Shown here in pieces: positions 37,714 through 50,200 of a stretch of 64,000 nt of DNA. A program made the translations under genes and the position numbers. This DNA comes from Ceratodon purpureus (Eukaryota; Streptophyta; Bryopsida; Pseudoditrichales; Ditrichaceae): the NCBI GenBank assembly GCA_014871385.1, contig CM026428.1:9964772-10028771 (forward strand), in the 5' to 3' direction. How positions within the stretch are numbered: the first letter of the stretch is position 1; each line of letters opens with the position of its first letter. The notes below the pieces were generated by a model that was not told where the DNA came from, made no database searches, and saw only the letters and a list, made by a program, of their open reading frames with translations.

Positions 37714-37721
37714 CACGTGTT
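37714..37721. other. Right target-site duplication of the giant hAT
   Basis: CACGTGTT, identical to 25256-25263. Confidence 0.88.
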
Positions 37722-38674
37722 GATACTATATGACGTCGAGCATATTGCAGCGGTCCAATGCTTTGTAGACAGGTGGCAATGTATTAACCATCTAATTAGG
37801 GTTTGGAATGGGCAGTTTTTATGCTGGACAAAACTATTTAAATTATAATGATGTTGGTGCAAAACGTGATTTTTAATTTTTTAATTTTTAAAATTTTTAA
37901 AATTGTTTAACTGCAATTCAATTACACCTCTGAGCAGCTTCAGATTAGCACATATAAGAATACAAGAACTTTATTAGTGTACTAGATTTTTACTGAAATA
38001 TAGACTGATGCAGCATCAGAAACGCACATTCGAAACGAAGACAACGATATGTGGGAACAAGAAACATAAAACGCAACAGATTATCAATATGTCACAGAGC
38101 ATGAAAAGGTAAGTAAATGGAGAAGAGTCTCAAAATCGTCACGATAATCTGTAGAAAATGACTTTAGAATTCGTATTAGTATTAAGGGATCCAAAATTAA
38201 GGAGGTACGAGTCCAAAATGTACCCTCTTTTAATCTATAAGCTTCACGACATATCCCATGCGTGAAAAGCATGTTCTGAAGGAGTGTACATAACTAGGAT
38301 ACGAGTATTACAAAATTCCAAAACATTTTTAGTTAAAGGATTCAGGGACACTACACAAGGCAACTTGTTCAGGGAGTATAACTACGACAGTGCCGTGTGA
38401 GAGGCCGGCCTAAGTCCTTTGATACTATCCCAATGCAGGATCCGTCGCTGTAGCCTGCATGCTGTAGAGAATTTGGAAGAGCAAAGGTCACCTTCGACGT
38501 CATAATGTCATGTGACTGCAAGTCAAGAAAGTGTGATCCATAAAATTATCACCTCCCTGTTCAAGGGATTGCCGAGATCAGGTCCTGCGTACAGCAAAGG
38601 AAAAAAAAGAACACAAGTTAGTGTTAATCCACATTGAAATCTATAATAGCATTGGCGTACTTCAGATGTACTGT
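37722..38674. other. Intergenic, no gene recognised
   Basis: AT-rich flank right of the giant hAT. No coding signal or repeat seen. Confidence 0.35.
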
Positions 38675-39074
38675 CATTAGGAGAAAAATTAGGTCACAAA
38701 AAGGCCATGTAAGCGGCACGTGAGAGAAAAAAACGAGCGCTGCCCGCGTACTTTTTGACATGGCACCGGCTGTGCCACCGTGGTGCCAGCACCCGCCACA
38801 GGGGCTCGAACCAATGACCTCCGAGCGAGGCGTGTAGAGGGCACATCTACAGTGTCGGGCTGACACAACCTGCCCACTTGGGACCAAAGCCCGAGCCGAG
38901 GCATTCATGTCTCACCTAATATTCCGAGGACCTTTGTTGTGAGTGCGCCACGCAGTTCTGTGCGGGCAGCAACTCTGGTATCCGCTGCCAGCGGCAGAGG
39001 TGCCCAAAGCAGGGAGTTCACCTAGAAAGGGCAGGCTTACACGGCCTTATTTTGAGCTCATTTTTCTCCTAATG
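38675..39074. mobile_element. Foldback/MITE-like element (~400 bp)
   Basis: Terminal inverted repeats of about 40 bp: CATTAGGAGAAAAAT..AAGGCC(A/G)TGTAAGC at 38675-38715 and its inverse at 39034-39074. Inner segments also pair (GCTGCCCGC). The interior contains a tRNA-like B box on the minus strand (GGTTCGAGCC near 38811-38820). No open frame with a domain. A clean target-site duplication was not identified. Confidence 0.6.
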
Positions 39075-39314
39075 GCTGTTGATTGAATAATAATAGGATG
39101 TGGGAGATCAGTTAATAAGGGTATAAGGGGCGATACCTATCAGTCCTTACGGACTCGGGGCTTGTACTTCCGACTGCTTTTCTAGTTGCAGCTGGAGGTA
39201 CCGTGAGATTATCCACGTGATCAGAGGCCAGAGTAGCTGCCTGAGTATTCCGAGTAGACGCATTGATCAGATCAGACAGAGCCAGATTAGGTCCGACATG
39301 CTCATCTTCAAATT

Positions 39315-41841
39315 TCACCAGAAAAGGACAGGTTGGAGGCGCGAGATACTTACCTCCTCCGTGTGAAGGACCTCGGGAGACTGATTACAGAATGTAGAGG
39401 GAACTTCGACGGTAGGCGGACGAGGTTGTACATCAGCGAGGTTTGCATCTTCTCGTCGCCTCATGCTCGCAAGTTGTGCCTCCAGAGTTTTTATCAAAGT
39501 CGCACCATCCTCTGAGGTTCCTGAAGCACTCTAACGAATTTCCAAAATTTGTTTCTCAATGATTGCAGCTAAAGGATTGGGAACCGTACTATTATCTGTG
39601 TGAGGTTGATTCGAAGTACATGCTGGGACGTCATAGCATGCATTCTCTTGATCAACACCGGCTGTGGAGGAATTGTGCTCTCTAACTGATGAGGTTGGAT
39701 GTGCCTCTAAATTACCCCTGTACGGCTTGCCGCTGTCTCCAACTGCTGTATCTGAGGAAACCTGGTCTGGTCTGATTGAAGTTGTCTGCACAGGTAACTT
39801 CGCTTTTGTGGACGATCGTCCACTGTATCCCTTATCTCTGTTCATTTCATCTAAGATCTCATCTGGTGCGGGCGAACGTCCTAGCTTTTGGCGTAATCTC
39901 TCTCGGATTCCCACCTCGCCAAGAGGACCTGTCCTTCCTTTGGTGCGTCTGCATGAGTTTGCAAACCTCATCTGCTCTGATTTAACTTTGAACTTCTCTG
40001 ACCCCTCAAGTTTTACGAGTTTGTGCCATATTTCCTCGCTCACCTACTTCGGCCGCTCCTTCTCAGACTATATCATCTTAATTAATTCATGTCGGTAGGA
40101 TGATAGAGCATTACCAATGCGGGTGCGTAGCCATGCTGAATTGACATCTGCGCTGTACTTGAAATCCTCGTCCAATCTTTTGAATAAAATTTCCATCAGT
40201 TGGAATGGTTGCTGCCAAATGTCGATGTAGGAAGGGTCTAGACTACGCACACACTTTGCAATAGCGTCATTCCAAGTAGTGACCCCATGGCCATATGGCC
40301 TACCTTCTGCACTTATGTGAACATAGTGAGGTTTCCGACCTGATGATTCACGTACTGCTGCTGTATCATCTCGTAGCATCTCTTTGTCTTGACGCTCCCT
40401 CCTCAGTGCACTCTCCTTTTTTAACGTGAATCCGGAGAGCAGCCTGGGAGTCCTTTTCCTAGCGGAGTCATCATCTCCACGAACTGAATAGCTGCGTCCT
40501 TCCTTCTTCACTGATGGAATACCAGGGGTTGAAGCTGGTGTCATGTAGTGACTCACTCCAGATCGCGTAGCTGGGGGAGTGCCCGGAGTCCCCGACTCAC
40601 GGATGTCTACATTGAATGCTCCATCTTCATGCGGGTGTTGAAGTATGCGTCGGCTGCGACGATCTCGTTCTTCTTCTTGTCACGGATGTACACAACACGA
40701 CCGTGAGGGGGACTAGTGCGGTGATGCGGCCGGATTCTGTCTGCAGGTGAACGCCGATAGTGACGACGTCGCCGATCTGGTGACGAAGATGAACGGGAGT
40801 ATCTACGCTCTCGACGTCTATAATGGGAGCGACCTCTCGTCTGTTATTCCAAGACATATAGTGCAATTGACACGATGTATAATGGAGCAAATGTATCAGA
40901 TTAGTCCATAGTGAAAAAAACGTGTTGACATTGAATCATACTGAGAGATGCATATAATTGAGACAACAGGATACGGATATGTAACGCCAACACTGAACAT
41001 CCTTAAATTCAGCATTCGGTGAATCATCTTACCTCTTTGTATTCGTCAGAGTAGGAGGAGAACGACGATTCTGATCGATGTCGCCTCCTCTTCCTCCTTG
41101 ATTTTCGTCTTCGACCCCCGTTGTCTTCGTCTGAAGTCAATAACATGTGAATGTCATTGACATTTTTACAGTTCGATTTCTTAGTGGTGTCATGATTCGG
41201 TGATGATGTTAGCGGGATTCTTCCGTCCTCCGTGTCCAATGCCACCTTCTCTGGGATTTTCGCATTCAATGCAGGACACACATCTTCACTTCCGGCAACA
41301 TCGTAGCCATCCAGAATATCATCAGGATTGGTGGATGGATCTACGACATATTTCGGGGGAATCATGTTAGAGGAGATTTTCATATTATAAATATTTATGT
41401 CACCGGGTTAGCTGCGTTTCAATTAAAATGTCAATAGATTTCGGTGTATAACTATCTCATATGGGCAAAGAAACGGACTCACAGACTGAATAGTTATGGT
41501 GCGAGCTGCCTAACCTATATGGTGACCTTGATCAGGATACCGAAGAATTTTACAAGAACGAAATCCCATACAATGCTTAAACAGTGTTGGTAAGCTATAC
41601 CAGAAAAAAGAAACGATGCCTCACCTGCGAGATGAGGATGACCGGCGTTGCTGGAAGGTTGATTTCGAGAGTGATCAGGTGTATTGAGTCGTGATGTTCT
41701 CTTTTCCGACATAAGCATATGCTCCCTCAGGACCTCAGCGCATGGGTCCGGGCCTGGAGGTAATTTCTTGGGAACTTTGCCCTGTCCTGATCCTGACGAA
41801 GTCGCAGATTTGCCTTTACCATGCGAGTTCAACCTCCCCAA
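39315..41841 (-). pseudogene. Decayed En/Spm (Ptta)-type transposase-associated protein
   Basis: Minus-strand fragments suggest a multi-exon gene: an N-terminal exon near 41841-41610, an acidic/Arg-rich exon at 41383-41036 (GRRRKSRRKRRRHRSESSFS), an Arg/Ser-rich segment at about 40850-40680, then a long frame from about 40680 to 39350. That frame contains YIDIWQQPFQLMEILFKRLD, EEIWHKLVKLEGSEKFKVKS and GIRERLRQKLGRSPAPDEIL, arranged like the plant Ptta/En/Spm transposase domain (WxxL..SEKF..KS..N..R then G..P.P.EI). It is interrupted by three in-frame TAG codons, at 40070-40068, 40046-40044 and 39533-39531, without a frameshift between them. A probable coiled coil lies near the end (IEKQILEIR..IKTLEAQLASM). 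Family assignment is from memory of the domain pattern. Confidence 0.5.
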
Positions 41842-43016
41842 AGACCCTTCCTCGGCCGGAATACTCTGCGCCGTCTCTCGGGATTCACACCGACTCCCGC
41901 CCCGTCAGGCAGCGGTCCATAATTCGGGACCTCGTGTTGGCTTCGAGGCCGGAGCCATAGCCTCCTCTACGTGACGGTCTGATAAACGATGATACTTAAC
42001 AGAAACGGGTAAGACCGAGACCAAACAAATCCAAAAGTCCGATTTAGATGACCACAAAAGATTAATTCTAATTCGAGCGAATGTGTTGGGAAAAATCATA
42101 GCATGACCAACCGCTTAAGACAAGGATTACAATACTCCACATGAAAGGCGAAGTTCATACATGGTAATGAAAAAAAACCTGATCGTTTCTTCTTGAAATA
42201 GACGAAATCTCCAAATGCGCCTGTAGGAGCTGCACACGAAACTCTTAACAACGAAGACAATTTGAGATGATTTGGTGCGTCCGAGATGTGTGGGAAATTT
42301 GGGAAATATGGGAGTACTTCCTACGTCTCGGTAGTCTGCGTGCACAGACGCAAACCTCTTTTCTAATGCTAAGTCCCTACATCGAAGCGCAGACACAAAA
42401 CTATGAAAAGCGCAGCACATTAAACTAGGAAGAACGCAACACCCTGCGACGGCCCTTAGGTTTCGTATGAGTCCCAGACATGGGCGACTGTGAGAAGTCC
42501 GAGAATGAAAGCACGGAGAGAGGTAGCCTAATGTCGTGAAAAAACATCGACAACTGGGTTCATTCTTCAAAGAAGTTTCTGGATAGAGGGAAACTAGCTA
42601 ACGGAAATCAGCGCATTATGTGAAGTTGTAAGCCTCATCGCTTAGGCCTCTCTCCACCTACGTGTACGCATTGGGATTTAGTAGGTTCCATTGATAGCAA
42701 ACATTGAAGGCACTTGAAGACATATAATGATATGCCGTTTAATCCGAATCATAATGCCATATGTGGCATGGTATCACCATGTGAACAGTGCCATGCAGAA
42801 CAGTTATCTCCAGTTCCATCTTAAATGACTCCGCCGCTTCTTTTAGGACTCAGCCATAGAGAGTAATGAAGTTAATGAAGTTTTGTTATCTAACACAGTC
42901 CATTTGTCGATCATGTTTGGTGGGCAAAGTTAATGCACTGGCAACACTATATTGGCATCGTCATCTGCCATGTCACCATCATCGGCAATCTTTGATATTC
43001 CTCGTCTCTGATCTAA
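41842..43016. other. Intergenic, no gene recognised
   Basis: Open frames such as 42127-42570 (-) have no recognisable domain. It may include 5' sequence of the decayed En/Spm-like gene. Confidence 0.35.
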
Positions 43017-43796
43017 GTGAATCCTTAATGCAAACGAAAAAAGAGCCCTCTAAAACTAAATCTATCTTTGGAGTGGCTAAAAATTAGTAATCAAAATTAC
43101 CATCATTAAAAGTGCATTCAAGTAAAGGTGAGATATTTTTTAAGAAAAAAGAATTGTGAAATTAGCACATAGGTGAAATGTTCGATTGAAAATACCACAC
43201 TTTCAAAATTTAAAGAGAGTGCACCAAATTCCCTCTATATTTCTAGAATTCCTTGTATATTTCTAGAATTCCTTGTATATTTCTAGAATTCCCTCTGGAT
43301 TTCTAGAATTCCCTTTGGATTTCTAGAATTTCCTCTGGATTTCTAGAATTCCCTCTGGATTTCTAGAATTCCCTTTGGATTTTTAGAATTCCCTTTGGAT
43401 TTCTAGAATTCCCTCTATATTTCTAGATTTCCCTCTATATTTCTATATTTTCCCTCTATATTTCTATGTTTTCCCTCTATATTTCTAGATTTCCCTCTAT
43501 ATTTCTAGATTTCCCTCTATATTAGATTTCTTTATATATTTAAATTTAGAGGGAGTGTAAGAGAATATTTATATTTTATGCAAAATTTGGTGCACTCCCT
43601 CTATAATTTGAAAACATGGTGTTTTCAATGAGAGATGTCACCAATGTCACCAAGGTCCTAATTTTACTATTTTTTTTTGTTGAGAAATATCTCACGTTTC
43701 TTTACATACGCTTCTAATTTTAATTTTAATTTTAAGGCAGTCCAAAGATAACTTTTCATATAGAGGGCTATTTTGCCGTGTGCATTAAGGATGCCC
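43017..43796. mobile_element. Tourist/PIF-like MITE with long inverted repeats
   Basis: 780 bp flanked by TAA at 43014-43016 and 43797-43799, the 3-bp duplication typical of PIF/Harbinger-related MITEs. The left end GTGAATCCTTAATGC and the right end (inverse GGGCATCCTTAATGC) match. The inverted repeats continue imperfectly for more than 200 bp: AGCCCTCTA, ATCTTTGGA, GTGAGATATTT, TTGAAAA(T/C)ACCA and GAGTGCACCAAATT occur in order on both arms. The centre is an AT-rich minisatellite. No coding sequence, so non-autonomous. Confidence 0.78.
43232..43535 (+). repeat. ~20-bp AT-rich minisatellite inside the MITE
   Basis: About 15 copies of a unit like TTTCTAGAATTCCCTCTGGA with variants TATA for TGGA and GATTT for GAATT. 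It forms the loop region of the MITE. Confidence 0.9.
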
Positions 43797-44109
43797 TAAG
43801 GAGGCTTGGTAGTGAGATAGGATCACCAAAAAAGGAATTGTAACTTATTTGGACTTTTTAATTAATTCAAATGAAGTGGTGAATTTGTTTATAAATAAAT
43901 TCTAAAATTACTTAAATGTTTGCTATTGTGGCTTTGGAAAAGGCAATATGAAGTTCAATGTGGCTAGATACATTTGTTGACCCTTCAAAAGGGCAACATT
44001 TATCAACTCTTGAAAGGAATTGCTCTTGTACCATGTGAATAGCCATTGTACCTTGTTAATAGTTATTGCATAAGCCTCCAAGCAAGTTCCATGTGTAAAA
44101 TGTCATGTC

Positions 44110-44140
44110 TGGATACACACACACACACATAGACACACAA
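44110..44140. repeat. (CA)n microsatellite
   Basis: ATACACACACACACACATAG followed by a further ACACAC run. Confidence 0.8.
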
Positions 44141-44393
44141 AAAACACCCTTCTTCCTTATAATATAGATTTTTTGCATCAAAATATTATTGTCTTTTGAA
44201 GTTTTGAAATGTTGATGAGAAAAAAAGAAAACTAGAACACTCTTTAGTTTGGTTTGCATTGACTTCAATTAAAAGTAAAGTTCAAAGATGAAGTGTATTT
44301 TTTTAGTTTGAATTTGGCTTAATTAAATTCTATATATAATTACATATAATTTACATTTTTTCAAATAACTAATGTTCATATAATTACATGAAA

Positions 44394-45359
44394 TTCTTTG
44401 AATCACGTCTCAGTCTCAGCAGAATGAACCTGTTTGAACATGTTGTCCGGTGAACATGTTGTCCGGTGAACATGTTGTCCGGTCTACGTTTATATTTGTC
44501 AATATATTTAATGGGTTTTTATTTTAATGGGTTTTTTGGTTGAAAAATTATCATTCCGTACTTAGGCTAGCATAATTTTTCTACTATATATTGTTGTGAG
44601 TATGTGAAATAAATGAGGCCTATTCTATGCATTAGTAAAAAATAACTAGTTCAAATAACTAACACTTGCTATATATATGAAAATTGCTAACAAATGAAAA
44701 TTGCTACTCTTTTCATTCACAGGATACTTACAAAATGGGTGCTAATTCGGAATCGTGCAAGTGACAAGGTTCAGGAAAATAGGTGGTTTACAATTGTATC
44801 GACCCAACACTTTAACATACATAATATGTTGGTAGCGGTGTAGCAGTGAATGAGATGTTCACAATTCCAATTGCAGGATTATCCTCTATCACCCTAAGGT
44901 ATAGCGTTGGAAGTGCCCCGTTTCACCATTTCTACAGATTATCTCTAATAAAGAGAAAATCCACCGCTTCCCCCTCCTCCCAAGGGTACAACAAGGGTAC
45001 GTAAGCAACATCCAAGCCTCCCTTTGAAAAGAATAAATTAACCTACGCAAGTTCTGTCCTAGAAAGACCCAACATGCCAATGTGACAAAATTCAGGCTGT
45101 CATTGTTCAATACATGAAGTAACTAATAGAAAAAGGCTCATGAGCAATGTGGGAGATGAACATGATAGCAATGTCGAAGGGACAAGCTAGATCACTGAAA
45201 GTCAAAGTAGGAATATATATATATACAAATCAGTAAGTGAAAAAAAGGAAGGAAGGGACAACAAAGATATTGATCAATGGGCCAAAGCTTCGATTACAAA
45301 ACAGGTTCATTCTGTTGTACAGTTAATAATCTGCTGAGACTGAGACGTGATTCAAAGAA
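44394..45359. mobile_element. Inverted-repeat element next to the dioxygenase gene
   Basis: The ends TTCTTTGAATCACGTCTCAG (44394 on) and the inverse at 45331-45359 match over about 29 bp. After a 19-bp insertion in the right arm, AATGAACCTGTTT also matches. Just inside the left arm is a 17-bp direct repeat, GAACATGTTGTCCGGT, about three times (44435-44482). No open frame with a domain. Family not assigned. Confidence 0.5.
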
Positions 45360-45580
45360 AGAGAGTCAAAGTTTATTTTCAATACCTCTGTATAAAAGTT
45401 TCAGAAAAGTATAACAATAGCCAACAAAATCGCAATCCATTCAATCTACAAGGAGATTGATTGATCACATGGTAGAGTTTTCAAACTAATCAATTACGAG
45501 CTCATAGGCTCTTTGAACATGTCTACCTCTATTTGGAAAGCTAATAACAAAAAACTAAGATAAAAAGTAAGATCAAATAA

Positions 45581-47230
45581 CTAACACTTGCTATATTTTT
45601 CATATGCACTATTGTTGGTAATCCAATGATTCACCAACTTCATCTTTGGTTTAGATACCGGTTTATCACTCTGAATCAACCGCATATCTTCCTGCACAGT
45701 GGGCCACATAGGGAAGAAACAAGCCTGCATGTACACACATAAAGCAAACTGACCCCGTGGGCCATTTGTACGTGTTGCATGTTGCACTAAACTCGCTTTC
45801 AAAAGTATCACATCCCCAGCCTTGGGTATGAAATACTTTTGAAGCTCAGGTAGATGGAAATGCACTCCTTTTCCATCTACTACACTACCTGTGCCAAAGT
45901 ACACCCACAATGCACAATGTGTAAGTCTATGTACAACAGACTATTAAATATTTATGAATTGATGAAATTAATGAAGCACAACAGAATATAAGAGATGATA
46001 TTAGCGTACCATCTCCAAGCCAAACAAAGAAAGAATATGAGAAATCATTGGCATCATTGTGGACGCTACAGTTGTAGTCTCTAGTAATAGAGACACCTGT
46101 GAAAGGGGAACCACCCATGCAGCCTTCCCCTTTGGCCACCCCTTCAACTTCCCTTATTTTGAATAGATGCTGAAAAATGGATTTGAAGCACCTCTCTAAC
46201 CCCGCATAGACAGCAGCCACCAACAATTCAGATCTTGTATAACATTTAGGATTGGGGTGTTTGTACCTGCGCAGCACACGCACCAAATAATTTGCTAAAC
46301 AAGAAACAACAGCGCCAAACTAAAGAAGAAAGTAGAAACCACAGCAAACTAGAAACCATAAAAGCACAGCAAAGTAGAAACCACATCAAAGTGCTTACCA
46401 TGAAATGGTACCGTATTTATAACGGATACCAAAGGAGACCATACGGCTCCCAGACTTGTGCATACCACGTCGAGTTGGTTTGGCATGCTTTTCAAGCCAA
46501 TGAGCTTCCTTAGAAATAAAATCCAACTCCAATGGTGTAAAAACACCATTGGTAAGGTAGACCAACTCACCAGTTGGGTCTACCAAGGATGCAGGAGCGA
46601 AAACCTCATCATGGTGCGCCCCCATCACCTCAGGTACAAAAGCAGACCAAAATTTCTTGGTTTGGATGCTTTGTATAACATGGTGGATTGATGGTTTTAC
46701 ACCGTTGACCCAATATGCTTGGGACGGATTGGGTGGTTCCGAAATTAATGAAATTAGAAACACTGATTTTTTTAAAATGCAGAAAAAATCTTCAATTCTT
46801 GAAAGAGCTTTTTTCCACATTTTTCTTTACAGAACATGACATTCCAACAAAGTCATATCCATAGGCCACATACAAAAATTAAAATAAAATATTTCCAAAT
46901 AATCATAGACATCTTTAATTTTTTTTCTAAAAACACAATTTAAAAAATAATGAATTGATTTATATGTTACTTCTTGTAAACAATTTCAAGAATACAAAAC
47001 CAACATCCTCATGATTTACATGAAGTTGAACAAAATAATTCAATGTGATCCTCAATGTAATTAAGCACCAGTTTGCCATTTTCTCGAAGTTGAGTTTAGT
47101 GCCTTTCTTTGAAACCAATTCTTCCAATTCCTTTAAATAACTCACGAATTGGCGCTCTATGATTGGTGCAGGTAATGCACATATCAAATAGTTTGACACA
47201 TGCTCCAACTCTATTCCCGCAACCTTCTTT
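45581..47230 (-). CDS. 2-oxoglutarate/Fe(II) dioxygenase-like protein, partial model
   Basis: The 3' three exons are clear on the minus strand: about 46763-46399, 46266-46010 and 45888-45581, with matching phases (TTTCATG|gtaagc, gcgcag|GTACAA, GGAGATG|gtacgc, gcacag|GTAGTG). The joined product has a double-stranded beta-helix pattern: the iron motif HND in NCSVHNDANDFSYSFFVWLG, then VHFHLPELQKYFIPKAGDVI and LLKASLVQHATRTNGPRGQF, supplying a distal His and a 2-oxoglutarate-binding Arg. The spacing resembles the TET/JBP-like branch more than plant hormone oxygenases; that is tentative. A further upstream exon is likely at 47230-46960 (ELEHVSNYLICALPAPIIER) but its phase to the next was not resolved, and the start codon is unknown. 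Substrate unknown. Confidence 0.55.
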
Positions 47231-50200
47231 CTAAACACTTAGAAATATATATGTACTAAATATAAAAAAAAAAAAAAAAAATGTATTCAGGACAAGACCT
47301 TCCAAACTCATTAACATCTTCTTACCTCTTTCTCATGTCCCTCCTCCACCAACACATAATACTCCACCATGCCCGTTTTTTTTTACTCCTTTGCACTTTT
47401 CCGCCACAAAAATAAATAACTTTAATAATCTCTTATTATGAGAATACATTTTTGTCATGAAATATCATCAAAAACAATATGCCTATAATAGCATCATCTT
47501 CAATCAAAAGTGTAGAACAGTAAATTTGGCTTAAACATTTCTCAGCAACATTTATAACATAGTTAAAAATAAATTTCACTCAATTTGCATTGCTACTTAA
47601 CTTTGAGGACTTTTTGAATACATAAATGAATTGAAATCCCTCAAGCCTTAAAAGACGCAATTGTAAAGAAACCCACAAGAGGCTCCTCATACTTCAGATG
47701 TTTTAAATTCCCCATAACCACAGAAAAGAACAAAGAAATCCTCATATATTCTTCATAATGATCAAAATCATTGTGAGTGGTAAAAAACCCGTAAATACCC
47801 CAAAATTGTAAGGTGCTGTCTATGCTTCTTTCCACTATTATAGGCACAGAAGTCTCCCATTAAATGTGTAGGTATAGAACCTCTAAAAAGAAAACCAAAT
47901 TGATCTTAAACGAAGACTCCGAACAACCCGATCTCCTTGTTTGGAAAGATTCATCAGCAAGGAGAGGAAACGAGTTTCAATTTCTAAAAGATGCACCTAT
48001 CAAGCTACTTTTACTACGACATTGGCTGAAGGATGTGGCCAGATTTTAGGAGACAACGAAGTACCTGCATGCGACAAAGTTTGGGGATGGCTTACGAAGA
48101 TGCAACAGAACTTGGAATGCAAGAGCTTTGAGGCAATTTTAAGGAGTTGCAAATGCCACTAGGTCATGCACCTTCCAAAGAATAAAAAGAAGCAATTGAC
48201 TTACATGGTAGCTCAGATCAATTCGATCAAGACTCAGTTGATGTAGACACAACCAGCTTCGACAGTCCCAAAACCGAAAGGTAATTCTTTCAGCAAGTAT
48301 CAAGACGCCATCAAAAAAATTGAAAACAACCGCAAAAACAAAACCCCAATGGCTTATATAGGCTAATTTAAGCTCTTGCCTTCCAATTGAAAATTAAACT
48401 TGAGTTGCATGCTTTGTGAAAATGATAGTTTTAATGAACGAATACTATGAATCTGCGTAAAACAATTGCTTGAATGTCCATCATGAGGTTGAAGGTCGAT
48501 CAAGAGATCAATGCACGGAGCTTGAAGGTCGGTAAGAATATTCAGAATACTATCGCAATTAACTTAGGCAACATAAAAAAATTTACCCTTTGCTGGTTTT
48601 TCATTAAATCAATTGATAGGAAGAACCGTTTGATACTGAGTGTTTTTGTGGAACATGTGACTAAGTTCATTTCGTAGAAGACCAGTTGTTTGTTGTAAAT
48701 GAAACAGGCCTAAAACATTGATCTTGTAAGAATCTGCGGTAGAAATAACTGATATGAACCGGGATTAAATAATACCATTATATTATAATGTTCTTGCATG
48801 AATGTTGTTTGCCTTTGAATGTTTGTATGTGTTTTTGAATGTGAATGAGAATTTCTCTTTAAATGTTTGTTTGTGTGTAGAAACTAAAATTAGCTAGATA
48901 GTAGTGAATAATAATTGACGTTCTAGCGTTGATTTGTAAAATCTGAAATTACTTTATCAAAAAACACAAACTAACGCACACCAAATTCAAACAGAATACA
49001 AAAATCAATTAAAAAGCACCGATAATCAGTAACTGGAACAACATGTATCGAAAAGAGGACCAGTTATCCGCGAAACCGGCTTTCCCAGCAATTACGTCTG
49101 ATATTGGACGCGAGGTCCTTTGCCACCGGTGGTAGCGTTGAGACCTCGCATGGCGGAGCCGCGTAGGTCCACATGGCTTGCAGATCTAGATGTGGTTAAA
49201 TAAAGTAATTTGAGGTGATACCTAAGGTTGTCAAACTTTTCCTTTCTATCCTTCCAAAATACGTTGATATAACTACACCATTGAGCATATTCTCCACCTC
49301 TTGCACGTAACTAGCAAAATGTCAGACATCACAGGATATAAAACAACACTTATGACATAATCAACACAATCCTCAATGTCATTTGTTAAAATTATCTCTT
49401 TGATGGACTTAGACCGCTCCTACTGTGAATACTTACACATATAACAATTCATGGTAAGGTTCGACACAAAATCATGTTTTTTGACACAAAGCAAAGTTAC
49501 AAAGGCAACCACATAAATGTGGACGAGTTTGTAACATATGAGGAAGCCTTCTTAGAATGGCAAATATGCTGGAAAGCATCCATGGGATTCTAACTGAACG
49601 CATCAAGAATAATTAACTAGTGACAACAATAACCACAATTTTCATTAGAAAACTTATAACCTACAAACCCACATCGATTATGCCTTTTGTGATATTCAAA
49701 CCAAAATTACACCTCAAAATTATACCACTACTTCTGGAGTTAAAAAGCAAGATCCCATTGATGACATCATCTTCGTTGAAGACCAAATCCCAAGCTGCTC
49801 CTTTCATTTCAACACCATGAATTCAATACTGCACGTCACAATGCAAGTAACGGCTTATTAAAAGTCTTGTTGCCATATCTTTCCAACAAGATTATACACA
49901 AGAATTGACCATAAAATGAACAAAAAATCTTCAAAAAAACGAAATCATGTCAAGGTTGATAGGACTTGGTTCACTACATGGATTAGGTCGACAAAGTGAC
50001 TGTCTCGAGGTATACTGCTACAGAATTGAGGAGATGAGAAGGAACTCGGGAAAAGAAGGAGGTTACGTTGTACTATATATATTTATTATTTTTATTTTTA
50101 TATTTGGATGATACTATAGAAGCATGGAAGTGAGGGGCCTGCTTTAGAGAGTGTATAGCACTCCACTTTTAGTATTATGTTCTTGTAGTATAGGTTCTAG

